Under the pieces are notes generated by a model, which was given only the letters and a program-made list of their open reading frames with translations, made no database searches and had not been told where the DNA came from. DNA of 64,000 bases from Pyrinomonadaceae bacterium. Its GTDB lineage: Bacteria; Acidobacteriota; Blastocatellia; Pyrinomonadales; Pyrinomonadaceae. The DNA lies in assembly GCA_017983495.1 (NCBI GenBank), contig JAGOBH010000004.1, positions 1 through 64,000 on the forward strand, given 5' to 3'. The position numbers and the translations under genes were made by a program. Of the stretch, positions 16,589-26,681 are shown piece after piece. How positions within the stretch are numbered: the stretch's first letter is position 1; each line of letters starts with the position of its first letter.

Positions 16589-17934
16589 TTATTTCTTTGA
16601 GCTTCTCGCTGCCGCAACCAAAGCCCGGATATCCGCCGCCAGCGTCGGTGCGTGATACGGCACGCCGTTCGTGATCGTCCATTCGATGCCGCCGGTTTTT
16701 ACGGCTTTGCCATTGACAATCTCTCGGTGCCGAGCGGCGACATTACTTTGAAATTCTCAAGCGGATTTCCGTTAACGACGATCAGGTCGGCTTTGTAGCC
16801 GACGCGAATTCTACCGATGCTGTCTTCTCTGCCTAGTATCTTAGCACCATTTGATGTAGCGTGCTGAATTACTTTTAACGGGTGAAAGCCCGCTTCCTGA
16901 TGGAGTTCGAGCTCGCGGAGCAGGCCGAAACCGTAAATCTGATAGATGAAGCCCGCGTCTTCACCAGTGCCGATCACGCCGCCTTTTACGCCGAAATCAT
17001 AGAGTGCCTTCATCCAAATGCGGTAGTTTTCCTTCCAAAACGTCTCGTCGGTAGATGACCAGCCGATGAAGTATGAGCCGTGATTCGACGGGTCAGGGCG
17101 GAAGTATTCTTCGAGAACAGGATGCAGATACTCGGCGAACGCAGGACTCGTTTGAGCTCGCTGTAGGTCGCGTGAGGCCTCGTAGATGACCAGTGTTGTC
17201 CCAAGCGACGTTTGCATCGACCATGCCTTGCAAGACGTTGTCGAGCACGGCCGGATCTGCCTCGCTCCACAGGCGGCCGGCGTAGCGAAAGCGATCGACC
17301 TCGTCGTTGGGGTTGTAATTCGACGGAAAATTCTGTCGACCGCTGGTGATAGCTGCATCAGGAATGCCGTACCAATGCTCGATGCTGGTCGTGCCAAACT
17401 TGATGTTATCCCACGCATTCGTTTCCTCGACGCCGACGTGGTGCATTACATGCATGCCTTGCTTCTTGGCTTCGTCCATCATCGCCGCCATCAGATCACG
17501 GTCCATCGTGTATGCTTTGATGCCTTCGAAACCTTGAGCTTTTAGGTCGCGAACACGTTGGCGAACTTGAACGTCAGTGTTCTGATTTGGTCCCGGAAAT
17601 CCGCCATAAGCAATGATACGCGCAGATTGATCAGGCCGGGCAGCACGTATTTGCCCGTAGCGTCTATCTCAACATTGCCTTTTTCAGGACGACGCGGATT
17701 TGGGTCACGGGGATTATAGCCCGCGATCTGTGTGATGATGTCATTTTCAATGACAATATCGAATGGCCCAGCCGCCGGCTTGCCGGTGCCGTCAACGACC
17801 ATTCCGCCGCGAACGACAACGCGTTTTGCACGTTTGCCCGAGATCGCTGATGGAAGTGTTTGAGCGAATGTACCGACGCAAAACGTCGCGATCAATAGGG
17901 AAGAAACGAATGCACGAATACTATTAAATTTCAT
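16589..17934 (-). pseudogene. Exported amidohydrolase, inactivated by deletion and frameshifts
   Basis: The 5' part (17542-17934) has a signal peptide and the start of an imidazolonepropionase-like amidohydrolase: VVVRGGMVVDGTGKPAAGPFD and the YVLPGLINL strand that should lead to the H-x-H metal motif. At this point an internal deletion joins LPGLINL to ARIIAYGGFPGP in another frame, so the H-x-H and roughly 60 residues are gone. The second part (to about 17190) contains HVMHHVGVEETN; another frameshift at WDNT/LVIYEASRDL leads to the third part with GTGEDAGF and the C-terminal GYKADLIVVNGNPLEN. A last frameshift at 16700 precedes VNGKAVKTGGIEWT and the stop. Four disabling lesions make loss of function certain. 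Confidence 0.9.
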
Positions 17935-18031
17935 AATGTCAGGCGCGAATTTGCGGGTTTTTCCTACTCATCATAGAATAGTACTTTTCGTTTTATACGC
18001 AATTTAACAACTATCTGTTTGAGAGGAAATT

Positions 18032-18964
18032 ATGGCTGGAAGAAATAAAGTTACTGTCGTCGGAGCCGGAAACGTCGGTGCCACGGCCGCACATTGGATC
18101 GCGAGCAAAGAGCTGGCGGATGTCGTATTGGTAGATATCGTCGAGGGAACGCCGCAGGGCAAATGTCTCGATCTGGCACAGGCCGCCCCGATCGACGGCT
18201 TTGACGTAAAGCTGGTCGGAACCAACGGCTACGAAGAAACGGCCAATTCCGACGTCGTCATCATCACCGCCGGATTGCCCCGCAAACCAGGCATGAGCCG
18301 CGACGACCTGCTCAAGACCAATTCGGACATCGTTGGCACGGTCACCGATCAGGTCGCCAAGTATTCTCCGAACGCCGTGATCATCGTCGTGTCCAATCCG
18401 CTCGACGCCATGGCACAGGTCGCGTTTCGCCGCTCGGGCTTTCCGAAAAACCGCGTACTCGGCATGGCCGGCGTTCTCGATTCGGCCCGCATGCGCTGCT
18501 TTGTCGCTGAGGAACTCGACGTCTCTGTAGAGAACGTCACCTGCTTCGTGCTCGGCGGCCACGGCGACACGATGGTCCCGCTGCCGCGTTACTCGACGGT
18601 TGCCGGTATCCCGATCACTGAACTGATCGCCAAGGACAAGCTCGACGCCATCATCGCACGTACCGCCAACGGCGGAGCCGAGATCGTCGGCCTGCTGAAG
18701 ACCGGTTCCGCATACTACGCACCGAGCCTCGGCGCGGTCGAAATGACCGAAGCGATCCTTAAGGACAAGAAAAAGATCCTGCCGTGCGCAGTTTTTCTCG
18801 AAGGCGAATACGGTGTCAGCAATCTCTTCGTCGGCGTCCCGGTCAAGCTTGGCAAGAACGGCATCGAGCAGATCATCGAGATCAGCCTGACCAACGATGA
18901 ACGCACCGCACTCCACAAGAGCGCCGCTGCCGTTCAGGAGCTGGTCGATATTCTTAACATTTGA
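18032..18964 (+). CDS. mdh: Malate dehydrogenase
   Basis: The enzyme oxidises malate to oxaloacetate with NAD+ in the TCA cycle. The Rossmann motif [15 protein letters not shown] lies at the N terminus, the NAD-binding Asp follows in VLVDIVEG, and the active-site loop has [14 protein letters not shown] with the substrate-binding arginines. The D...H catalytic pair is in [10 protein letters not shown] and [11 protein letters not shown]. At 310 residues it matches the LDH-like (MDH type 3) class found in many non-proteobacteria. A ribosome binding site AGAGGAAA precedes the ATG. It is transcribed alone and ends at a hairpin terminator. Confidence 0.96.
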   Translation: MAGRNKVTVVGAGNVGATAAHWIASKELADVVLVDIVEGTPQGKCLDLAQAAPIDGFDVKLVGTNGYEETANSDVVIITAGLPRKPGMSRDDLLKTNSDIVGTVTDQVAKYSPNAVIIVVSNPLDAMAQVAFRRSGFPKNRVLGMAGVLDSARMRCFVAEELDVSVENVTCFVLGGHGDTMVPLPRYSTVAGIPITELIAKDKLDAIIARTANGGAEIVGLLKTGSAYYAPSLGAVEMTEAILKDKKKILPCAVFLEGEYGVSNLFVGVPVKLGKNGIEQIIEISLTNDERTALHKSAAAVQELVDILNI

Positions 18965-18985
18965 TCTGACGAACATCACTTTTAA

Positions 18986-19012
18986 GAGGCGGGCAGAAAT
19001 GTCCCGTCTTTT
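18986..19012 (+). terminator. Rho-independent terminator of mdh
   Basis: A short stem GGCGGG / CCCGTC (18988-18993 and 19003-19008) with a 9-base loop is followed by TTTT and a T-rich stretch, 22 bases after the mdh stop. Confidence 0.55.
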
Positions 19013-19156
19013 CGTCTTTGTGCCTTCAAGAGCCGTAATCTAAAGGATCTTTAGGCGTCATAATTTCAGTAATGTGCGAGAGGTCACTTGTCATCAATAT
19101 CGGACCGGGTGCATACTACAAAGACAGCTATACAGATAAAGTTCAATGGAGGTTTT

Positions 19157-19741
19157 ATGAAACGACTTTTTGGCACTTTCGCCATATCCGTATTGGTCTT
19201 GGTGCTCTCGAGCATTTCAGCTCTTGCCCAACAAGAACGAATGACGATCACGGGTTCTGCCCTGATCTTTGGAACCGGAGCTAATACCCGCTCAACAACG
19301 CGGACTTTTACAATGAACATTAATGGATCGACGTCCTCCGAAGATGTTCAGCGTTACCTAACGGTTTTACAGGATGGCAATCAGGACGACCTGTTGAGAG
19401 CGATACGCCGAAACAATCTGGGCAGCTTTTCGCTGGGCGGAAGCCTTGGGCCACGCCTCAACGCTGTCGTGTCCGACCAGACTGAGGACGGGAAGACCAG
19501 GATTCGTATCGTTTTTGAACGCTGGATGAATCTGAGCGAGGTACGTTTCGGCTATAGATCGCGGGACTATCCGTTTAGCTATATCGAGGTTATCGTCGAC
19601 CCGAAAACCGGCCGCGGCGAAGGCACTTATTTTCAGGCGGCCCGAATACGCGCCCGAGCAAACAATACCGTTGAGATAGAAGACTTCGGCACCTTTCCGT
19701 CCAGACTGATGGGCGTTAGACTGAGACGCAGATCAGCATAA
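19157..19741 (+). CDS. Exported hypothetical protein
   Basis: ATG 19157 follows GGAGG by 4 bases and opens a signal peptide (MKRLFGTFAISVLVLVLSSI...ALAQQ). The 170-residue mature part is mostly beta and starts with RMTITGSALIFGTG, then RTFTMNINGSTS, then residues resembling a small outer-surface domain (YSYIEVIVDPKTGRGEGTYF). I do not recognise the family, although similar small exported proteins are frequent in Acidobacteriota. It is a single gene flanked by terminators on both sides, so it is transcribed independently. Confidence 0.6.
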   Translation: MKRLFGTFAISVLVLVLSSISALAQQERMTITGSALIFGTGANTRSTTRTFTMNINGSTSSEDVQRYLTVLQDGNQDDLLRAIRRNNLGSFSLGGSLGPRLNAVVSDQTEDGKTRIRIVFERWMNLSEVRFGYRSRDYPFSYIEVIVDPKTGRGEGTYFQAARIRARANNTVEIEDFGTFPSRLMGVRLRRRSA

Positions 19742-19770
19742 ATGTGATAGGCACTTTGTTTATTTTTGAG

Positions 19771-19801
19771 GCGGATTCCGGGACGGGATCCGCTCTTTTT
19801 T
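19771..19801 (+). terminator. Rho-independent terminator
   Basis: A 10-base stem GCGGATTCCG / CGGGATCCGC (19771-19780 and 19784-19793, one G-U pair) with a 3-base loop is followed by TCTTTTTT. It ends the gene at 19157-19741. Confidence 0.88.
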
Positions 19802-20013
19802 ATGTCTGCCGGAGTTTAAGTACCTGGATTTAGCTTACAAAGATCTGGATTCGCTGCGTGTTGTGGCCGTCGGCCCACGCGGCTTTCCCCTTTCTTATTC
19901 GAGGTCGAAGAAAAACATTGTTTTGCACATAGGTTTTTGCTAAAATCTTAAAACAGGCGATCTCGTATTGCCCGCACCCCTCGCCCACTCTTCATCTCAA
20001 CGATTTTACCCAA

Positions 20014-22560
20014 ATGTATTTCGCCCACAAATTCGAAGCCTGGAAGCTCTTCATGCTCTCCGTCATCGCGGTCGGCATCGCGGCTCTGGCGTTCTCCGTC
20101 TACCTGCTGGACGTGTATCAGCCGGGGTGGAGCTTTGTGCCGTTTGCTTTTATAACACTTGGATTCGCCTCGCGCATCCAGGTCAAGATCCCGCGCGTTA
20201 ATAGCCACATATCCGTGTCGGACACGTTCATCTTCCTGTCGATCCTCGTCTACGGAGGCGAGGCCGGTATCGTCCTGGCAGCTGCTGATGCGTTGCTCTC
20301 ATCCTACAAGGTCACCAAAAAGCCGATAATCTTCTGCTACAACGTAGCGGTCTTTACGGTGTCAACTTTTATAACCGTCTGGTCGCTGCGCTATTTTTTC
20401 GGAACACTGCAGGATATCGGGAATGATCAGTTTACAACCCGATTTATCGGCGTCATCTGCTTGATGGGCTTGCTGCAATACGTGCTCAACTCGGGATTGG
20501 TCGCCATCGCCGTTGCCCTCAGAGAAGGATCACCCATCTGGAGGATGTGGCGGGAGAATTTCCTGTGGACATCGATAACCTATTTTGCCGGAGCTTCCGC
20601 CGCCGGCATCATAGATAAACTGATCCACCAATACGGCCTGTTTGCGTTTCTGGCAGCCGCGCCGATAGCGGCGGCGGTCTACTTTACGTACACGACATAT
20701 TTGAAGAACGTCGAAGCGGCTTCGGTTCAGACGCAGCTTGCCGAATTGCATATCAAAGAATTGTCGCACCACATTGCCGAACAGGAGCGAATAAGTCGAG
20801 CGCCGAAAGAAAGCGAAGAGTATTTCAGAAACGCGTTCGACAATGCTGCCGGCATGGCGGTAATAAATCCTGACGGACGCTGGATGCAGGTCAATGACTC
20901 TTTATGCCGAATGTTGGGTTATTCGATGGAGGAACTGCTGACGTTTGGGTTTCAGGCGATAACTCACCCGGACGATCTTGGCAATGACCTTGCAAACCTA
21001 AATCAGTTACTCGAAAAGTCGATCCCGAATTATCAGCTTGAAAAGCGATATTGCCATCGCAGCGGCACGACCGTCTGGGTACTACAGAGCGCGTCTCTGG
21101 TACATGACGCAGATGGCAAGCCTCGCCACGTCATTCTCCAGATCCAGGACATCTCCGACCGAAAAAAGGCCGAGGACTCGATCCATCATGCGGCATTTCA
21201 CGATGCCCTCACGGGGCTGCCCAACCGAACCCTGTTTTCGGACCGGCTTAGCATGGCCGTCGAACGGGCAAAGAGATTTCCGGAATTTAAGTTCGCGGTG
21301 ATCTTTGTCGATCTCGATCGATTCAAGATCGTGAATGACAGCCTTGGCCACAAACAAGGCGACAGGCTATTAGTAGAACTCGCTCAACGTCTTGCGTCGT
21401 GCCTTCGAACTGTAGATACTGTGGCAAGACTGGGCGGTGACGAGTTCGCGATACTGGTCGACGGAACCGATTCGGTCGAATATGCGACGTCATTATCCGA
21501 GAGGGTCCAGAACTGCCTGAGTGAGCCGTTCGATCTGGACGGACACGAGTTCTTTACGACCGCATCAATGGGAATCGCGTACTCGGAAACTGGATACTCG
21601 CAGCCGGAGGACGTATTGCGGGATGCCGACACGGCGATGTATCTAGCGAAATCGAACGGAAAAGCCCGTTATCAGGTATTCAATAGTACGATGCACACCA
21701 GGGCCATTCACGCTCTGACTATAGAGAACGAACTTCGGCGTTCGATCGATCGGCAAGAGATCAAGCCGTATTACCAACCGGTAGTCGATCTCAAGACCGG
21801 CGATATTGTCGGTTTCGAGGCACTGGCTCGTTGGTTGCACCCGGAAAGGGGCTTGATATCGCCGGCTGATTTTATTCCGTTAGCGGAGGAAACGGGTCTG
21901 ATCGTGCCTATCGGTCTTTCGATCCTCGACCAGTCCTGCGAGCAACTTGCCGCATGGCAACGTGAGTTACGCAAACCTGAACTCAATGTAAGCGTAAATC
22001 TCTCGAGCCGTCAGTTTCTTGACCCTCGACTGGTCGAGAACATTACAAACGTCCTGATCGCGGCGAGACTAATGCCGAACGGCCTTAAAATGGAGATCAC
22101 TGAGAGCGTTGTTATGGAGGACACCAAAATGTCTGTCCAAATGATAATGGCTCTCAAGGAGATCGGAATACAGATCTCGATCGACGATTTTGGGACCGGT
22201 TACTCTTCTTTAAGCTATCTGCATAAGATCCCATTCGATGTACTTAAGATCGACCGGTCATTCGTAAGCGGCATGTTGCATGACAAGGAGAGCCGAAGCA
22301 TCGTCAAGACTATAACGACTCTCGCCAATGAACTCGAAAAGTCCGTTATCGCTGAAGGAATTGTTGAATCCGAACAACAATATATGTTGGAAAGCATGGG
22401 CTGCCAATACGGTCAGGGATATCTGTATTCAAAGCCGATAGATGCGTTGTCGGCCGGAGAGTTACTCGCCGGGCCGCCACCGTGGTCCGAGATCGGCACT
22501 TACATCCACTATGATCAATTAGCGGACGTGCGAACTATCAAAGCCGATCTGGAAATGTAA
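20014..22560 (+). CDS. Membrane PAS-GGDEF-EAL cyclic-di-GMP enzyme (paralogue 1)
   Basis: The first 230 residues contain about seven hydrophobic helices with a conserved segment SHISVSDTFIFLSILVYGGE. A PAS domain follows (about 265-385). The GGDEF domain has the intact GGDEF at residue 474, with HDALTGLPNR and FVDLDRFKIVNDSLGH before it. The EAL domain has EALAR at residue 602, then the catalytic NLSSRQF, EITESV and DDFGTGYSSL. Both cyclase and phosphodiesterase halves look intact, so it could make or degrade c-di-GMP under PAS or membrane control. It is a close paralogue of the protein at 26682-29189. Together the two flank the subtilase and GNAT genes. A terminator follows. Confidence 0.88.
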   Translation: MYFAHKFEAWKLFMLSVIAVGIAALAFSVYLLDVYQPGWSFVPFAFITLGFASRIQVKIPRVNSHISVSDTFIFLSILVYGGEAGIVLAAADALLSSYKVTKKPIIFCYNVAVFTVSTFITVWSLRYFFGTLQDIGNDQFTTRFIGVICLMGLLQYVLNSGLVAIAVALREGSPIWRMWRENFLWTSITYFAGASAAGIIDKLIHQYGLFAFLAAAPIAAAVYFTYTTYLKNVEAASVQTQLAELHIKELSHHIAEQERISRAPKESEEYFRNAFDNAAGMAVINPDGRWMQVNDSLCRMLGYSMEELLTFGFQAITHPDDLGNDLANLNQLLEKSIPNYQLEKRYCHRSGTTVWVLQSASLVHDADGKPRHVILQIQDISDRKKAEDSIHHAAFHDALTGLPNRTLFSDRLSMAVERAKRFPEFKFAVIFVDLDRFKIVNDSLGHKQGDRLLVELAQRLASCLRTVDTVARLGGDEFAILVDGTDSVEYATSLSERVQNCLSEPFDLDGHEFFTTASMGIAYSETGYSQPEDVLRDADTAMYLAKSNGKARYQVFNSTMHTRAIHALTIENELRRSIDRQEIKPYYQPVVDLKTGDIVGFEALARWLHPERGLISPADFIPLAEETGLIVPIGLSILDQSCEQLAAWQRELRKPELNVSVNLSSRQFLDPRLVENITNVLIAARLMPNGLKMEITESVVMEDTKMSVQMIMALKEIGIQISIDDFGTGYSSLSYLHKIPFDVLKIDRSFVSGMLHDKESRSIVKTITTLANELEKSVIAEGIVESEQQYMLESMGCQYGQGYLYSKPIDALSAGELLAGPPPWSEIGTYIHYDQLADVRTIKADLEM

Positions 22561-22690
22561 CCCCAACCCAGTCCTCCGACAGGCTGTTGACGGAGGCAGT
22601 AGGTACGTCGTTTGAACTTCGGACCCCTAAAGACCCAAACACTCATTCAATCTGTTAGTCGCCCTGTTTTGGCGTAGATCAAGTAACCAC

Positions 22691-22717
22691 CGAGCCTTTC
22701 AACAGGCTCGTTTTTTT
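22691..22717 (+). terminator. Rho-independent terminator
   Basis: Stem CGAGCCT / AGGCTCG (22691-22697 and 22704-22710) with a 6-base loop and seven T residues. It lies 130 bases after the stop of the GGDEF-EAL gene. Upstream, CCTCCG / CGGAGG (about 22573-22596) can form another hairpin without a T run. Confidence 0.88.
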
Positions 22718-22828
22718 ATGTCACATATCGGTCAACTTGACCTATTCCCTCGGTCAATTTGGCTGGAGCCTCGCGAGTAAAATGCCCAGCTATTTAGCTA
22801 ACCACCTTATTTGCAATATTTATCCGTT

Positions 22829-22844
22829 TGGCACGCATGTTGTA
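22829..22844 (+). promoter_or_regulatory. Candidate sigma-54 promoter
   Basis: TGGCACG-CATG-TTGTA fits the sigma-54 consensus TGGCACG-N4-TTGCW with exact spacing and one mismatch at the -12 element (GT instead of GC). It lies 77 bases upstream of the subtilase start. If real, the subtilase and GNAT genes depend on an enhancer-binding regulator not seen in this window. Confidence 0.5.
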
Positions 22845-22920
22845 AAAGAAGGGCGGCGGCATACGCCACATTTCTTTGGTGTTCGAGAAAAGGGACACAT
22901 GATTTCGAGGAGCAAATAGA

Positions 22921-25530
22921 ATGAGTTTGAGCAAGACAACATTTCATCCGATCAAAGCAGCGGCTTCGCTGTTGTTGATCATGTCGTTCATTCTCACCAA
23001 CGCGGTATCGAGCTTTGCCACGCTCAATCCGCGGACGGTGATGAATGCATCGGCCACGACGAAATTTACCACCGATCTAACGCAGCTTGGCCGTAACGGA
23101 AGATTGCGTGAGAACCTAAACTTTGAGAGCGAAGCAATTCGCTTGATCAACGTGTTAGCCGAGGGTGGTCTTCGTCAGCCGGTCGTTGTAGATGAGAGCG
23201 GCGAGAATCAGGACGCGTTGGTCGAGGAAGTCGCTCGCCGCATCGCTACGGGAGGCGTGCCGGCCGGCCTGACAGGCGTAAGTATAGTCAAGCTCGAGGT
23301 CGCCGCACTTTACTCAAATGTAAAAAGCGACGAAGAAGCGGCCGCAACGATCGGTACGATCATCGACGAGGTGATCGAGTCGAATAAGCGAACGATTCTG
23401 TTTGTCAACGAGATCTCCAGCATCGTCGATTCGCCGATTGTCAGCGAGAAGCTGATCGCAGGTATCACTTCCGGCAAACTTGCCGTGATCGGTGGTTCGA
23501 ACAGAGCGTCATACGCCGAGAAGATCGAGGCATCAGAACAGTTCGCAGGCGTCTTTCAGGCTATTGCTCTTGACGGCATCCTGGTCTCGGGTCAGGCCAC
23601 GAACGAAGGATCGATCAATTCCGGCAGCGGCGATTATCGCGGCGACAACGTCTCTGCTGACCTCAGACAGATGATGGTGGAAGATCCGAGCGGCAAGAAA
23701 CGAGTTGACGTTATCATTCAGGCAAGAGATGCCGACAATGCAGCACTTCGAGCCTTGCTCAAATCCGGCGAAGCAATCGTGACCGAGCGTATCGGTAATA
23801 GCGAAACGCTGGTCGTTAATCTCCCACTCTCAGCTCTCGAGTCGCTTTCAAAGAGCGGTCTTATCAACTTCATTTCACCCGACCGACCGACTACCATCAC
23901 GGGACACGTCGAAGAATCGATCGGTGCCGACATTATGCGCACGCAACCCGCACTAAATGGCAGGGCGGCATACACCCTCGATGGCTCGAATGTCGGTGTT
24001 GCGGTTGTCGACTCAGGCCTGGCGGCAAGTCATAACGGATTTAAGAACGCGAGCGGCGCATCGCGTGTCGTCGCAAACGTGAACTTCACGAACACAACGG
24101 TCACCGCAACGACCGATGTCTACGGGCATGGCACACACGTTGCCGGTCTTGCCACGGGCAACTCGAGCAAAAACAGCGGTGCGTACCGCGGTGTCGCGAG
24201 AAACGCAAACATTATCAGCGTCAAGGTTCTTAATGAAAATGGCGAAGGAAACAGTTCATGGCTTCTTAATGGACTGAACTGGATCCTTCAAAATCGGGTT
24301 CAGTACAACATCAAGGTTGCCAACCTGAGTCTTGGAACGACAGCGGTCGATTCATACACGAACGATCCGATCTGCGTCAAGGTCAAGGAACTTGTCCAGG
24401 CCGGCATTGTCGTCGTCGTTGCAGCCGGCAATCTCGGCAAGACCGCGACCGGTACAAAGACCTACGGCCGCATCCATTCGCCGGGGATCAGCCCGTATGC
24501 GATCACGGTCGGTGCCACCAATTCGCTCGGCACGGCGTCGACGGCTGATGATGTCATTTCATCGTTCAGTTCACGCGGCCCGACACGCAGTTTCATAACC
24601 ACCTCGACCGGTTGGCGTGTTTACGACAATGTTATCAAGCCGGATCTCGTTGCTCCGGGCAACCGATTAGTGTCGCACAAGGCCGCCAACAACAGGATGG
24701 CTCTGAGCAATCCTGCATTGCTGCTTGATCAAACGAACGACAACGACTCGATGATGTACATGAGCGGCACGTCGATGTCCGCTCCGGTAGTTGCCGGTGC
24801 AGCCGCATTACTTCTCCAGGTCAATCCCAATCTAACGCCGGGCATGATTAAAATGATCCTGCAGTACACCGCTCGCCCGGTAATTGGAGCGAATACATTT
24901 GAGCAGGGTGCCGGCGCGCTAAACCTCGAAGGTGCCGTCAGACTCGCACGTACTTTCAGGAACGATGTAGTTTTTCAAAATGCCATTAAAGGTACATCGA
25001 CGGTGCCGACGGGATGGGTAATGCCCCCCACGTCATCGACGATCGGCGGTAACTCCTTTACGTGGGCCCAGTTCATCACGGGCAGCCATACGACCATGTC
25101 AGGTCAGAGTCTGGTGAGCCAATTCCAGACGATCTACAAACGGGAACATTCGTTCGGCCAGGGTGTTAATTTTGGTGCTGGTAATTTTTCGCTCAATACC
25201 AGCGCATTTTTTACAAACGGCCTGACCGTGAACCGTAATATTACAACGAGCAACGGTGGTTCACTCGGCAGCGGTTCCATCTGGATGTCCTATGGCGTCC
25301 TGGTAGGCGACGGTGTGCTTGTCGGCGACGGTGTTTTAGTTGGCGACGGAGTACTTGTCGGTGACGGGGTCTTAGTTGGTGATGGTGTGTTAGTTGGAGA
25401 TGGTGTTTTGGTTGGAGACGGTGTTCTTGTCGGCGACGGCGTGTTAGTTGGCGACGGAGTGCTTGTTGGTGATGGAGTCTTAATAGGTGACAGCGTACTG
25501 CTCGGTGATAACACACCGTCAATGCAGTAG
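22921..25530 (+). CDS. Exported S8 subtilase with degenerate ClpB-like AAA+ domain and hexapeptide-repeat tail
   Basis: A signal-like N terminus (residues 1-33) is followed by a segment (about 68-222) that clearly follows the first AAA+ domain of ClpB. Walker A has become DESGENQD (91-98, no Gly-Lys-Thr), [19 protein letters not shown] follows, and Walker B has become [11 protein letters not shown] (D to N). A sensor-like [10 protein letters not shown] follows at 191. ATP hydrolysis is therefore lost. Next is a protease-inhibitor-like propeptide (about 255-320). The subtilase domain has the triad D364, H403 and S618 (GTSMSAP) and oxyanion N504. The tail has 12 repeats of GVLVGD. The domain may now serve as a folding or inhibitory prodomain. 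The gene has AGGAG before ATG and is followed by the GNAT gene. Confidence 0.85.
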   Translation: MSLSKTTFHPIKAAASLLLIMSFILTNAVSSFATLNPRTVMNASATTKFTTDLTQLGRNGRLRENLNFESEAIRLINVLAEGGLRQPVVVDESGENQDALVEEVARRIATGGVPAGLTGVSIVKLEVAALYSNVKSDEEAAATIGTIIDEVIESNKRTILFVNEISSIVDSPIVSEKLIAGITSGKLAVIGGSNRASYAEKIEASEQFAGVFQAIALDGILVSGQATNEGSINSGSGDYRGDNVSADLRQMMVEDPSGKKRVDVIIQARDADNAALRALLKSGEAIVTERIGNSETLVVNLPLSALESLSKSGLINFISPDRPTTITGHVEESIGADIMRTQPALNGRAAYTLDGSNVGVAVVDSGLAASHNGFKNASGASRVVANVNFTNTTVTATTDVYGHGTHVAGLATGNSSKNSGAYRGVARNANIISVKVLNENGEGNSSWLLNGLNWILQNRVQYNIKVANLSLGTTAVDSYTNDPICVKVKELVQAGIVVVVAAGNLGKTATGTKTYGRIHSPGISPYAITVGATNSLGTASTADDVISSFSSRGPTRSFITTSTGWRVYDNVIKPDLVAPGNRLVSHKAANNRMALSNPALLLDQTNDNDSMMYMSGTSMSAPVVAGAAALLLQVNPNLTPGMIKMILQYTARPVIGANTFEQGAGALNLEGAVRLARTFRNDVVFQNAIKGTSTVPTGWVMPPTSSTIGGNSFTWAQFITGSHTTMSGQSLVSQFQTIYKREHSFGQGVNFGAGNFSLNTSAFFTNGLTVNRNITTSNGGSLGSGSIWMSYGVLVGDGVLVGDGVLVGDGVLVGDGVLVGDGVLVGDGVLVGDGVLVGDGVLVGDGVLVGDGVLIGDSVLLGDNTPSMQ
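25294..25509 (+). repeat. 12 coding repeats of an 18-base unit (hexapeptide GVLVGD)
   Basis: Twelve contiguous 18-base units encode ten GVLVGD, one GVLIGD and one SVLLGD. The units differ mainly at third codon positions, which shows selection on the peptide. The register V-G-D-G-V-L matches the hexapeptide rule of left-handed beta-helices ([LIV]-[GAED]-x-x-[STAV]-x), so a small beta-helix or beta-roll is possible at the secreted C terminus. Confidence 0.9.
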
Positions 25531-25585
25531 TCGATCACTGCAAAGTAGATTCCATTAATAACACATATCTAAGGAGATACGGAAA

Positions 25586-26494
25586 ATGTTACACCAACAA
25601 CACACTACAACTGCGACGATGATCGAAGCCAGAGAAACGAGACGTCTGGGCCTGGTGCCTGACCTTTCAAGAGTATTCAAGATCAATGGTTCACACATGG
25701 CAGAAACGCTCAAGTTTCTGGCAGAACGCCCTGTACACACTGTCGTGATGACAAGTTTTCTTCAAGACAACGGTTTTGATCAGGAACTTAACCGTGGAAC
25801 ATTCTACGGTTACAGAAACGCTGAAGGTAGACTTGAGGGAGTTGCTCTTATAGGTCATTCGACGCTCTTCGAGGCAAGAACCGAAACCGCGATCGAGGCA
25901 TTTGCTTTCGTAGCACGCACATCAGAAATACCGCTTCATCTGGTCATGTCGTCGGGCGATGCCGCCGACAGGTTCTGGAGCAGCTATAGAGGTGGAGCGT
26001 CGAGCCCAAGACTTCGCTGCGAAGAGGTTCTTTTCCAGGCGGCTTTCCCATACTCGGTACAGAAATGCGAAAAGAGCGTCGAGCCGGCATCAGTTGAATA
26101 CCTGATCCAGATCGCCGAAGCTCAAGCCGAAGTGGCATTTGCTGAAAGCGGCGTTGACCCGATGGTTCGTGACCGCAAAGGATTCCTCAAACGCGTGAAG
26201 CGCCGAATCGACCAAGGAAGAGTTTTCGCGGTTGTCGAAAACGGAAAGCTAGTCTTCAAAGCCGACATTATCGCTGAGACATCCGACGTTATCTATCTTG
26301 AAGGCATCTACGTTGCTCCGGAGTATCGCGGGAACGGCATCGGGGCCAGATGTCTTTCGGCTCTCGTATTGCAATTGCTGAGCCGCTCGGAACATATCTG
26401 CCTACTCAGCAATGTTGACTTTGCCGACGCCCATAAGAGCTTTGTCAAAGCCGGGTTCCGAGCTGCCGACAAATGTGTATCCTTATTTGTTTAG
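25586..26494 (+). CDS. GNAT-family acetyltransferase with DUF4081-like N-terminal half
   Basis: The C-terminal half contains the GNAT acetyl-CoA-binding segment: YLEGIYVAPEYRGNGIGARCL has the R/Q-x-x-G-x-G/A loop. It is preceded by FAVVENGKLVFKADI and followed by CLLSNVDFADAHKSFVKAGF. The N-terminal 150 residues resemble the DUF4081 half found with GNAT domains. A substrate cannot be named. A ribosome binding site AAGGAG lies 10 bases before ATG. The gene starts 55 bases after the subtilase stop on the same strand with no terminator between, so the two probably form an operon. A strong terminator follows. Confidence 0.8.
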   Translation: MLHQQHTTTATMIEARETRRLGLVPDLSRVFKINGSHMAETLKFLAERPVHTVVMTSFLQDNGFDQELNRGTFYGYRNAEGRLEGVALIGHSTLFEARTETAIEAFAFVARTSEIPLHLVMSSGDAADRFWSSYRGGASSPRLRCEEVLFQAAFPYSVQKCEKSVEPASVEYLIQIAEAQAEVAFAESGVDPMVRDRKGFLKRVKRRIDQGRVFAVVENGKLVFKADIIAETSDVIYLEGIYVAPEYRGNGIGARCLSALVLQLLSRSEHICLLSNVDFADAHKSFVKAGFRAADKCVSLFV

Positions 26495-26537
26495 CACAAA
26501 ATAACACTAGACAACATTGTTAAATTTAGGCATAATA

Positions 26538-26569
26538 AGCTGGGTCCAAAATTTTGGATCCAGCTTTTT
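26538..26569 (+). terminator. Rho-independent terminator of the subtilase-GNAT operon
   Basis: A nearly perfect 14-base stem AGCTGGGTCCAAAA / TTTTGGATCCAGCT (one G-U pair) runs from 26538 to 26565 with a run of T at its 3' end. It lies 44 bases after the GNAT stop. Confidence 0.9.
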
Positions 26570-26681
26570 AATCGAACGCACTATCCCGCCAAAGCGTTCG
26601 TTACCTAAAAACTAAATTGGCCTGCAAACGCCGTTTACACGCTTGGATCGGTTGGATCCGCCTCACAACACTCAGCACCGA

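Noticed and set aside
18011..18979. 322-codon frame antisense to mdh
   Set aside because: It is the shadow of malate dehydrogenase, whose motifs are certain on the plus strand.
25294..25509. CRISPR-like repeat array
   Set aside because: The units are contiguous 18-base coding repeats without spacers.
25290..25538. Thr/Pro/Ser-rich minus-strand frame
   Set aside because: It is the antisense of the 12 GVLVGD repeats and has no start signal.
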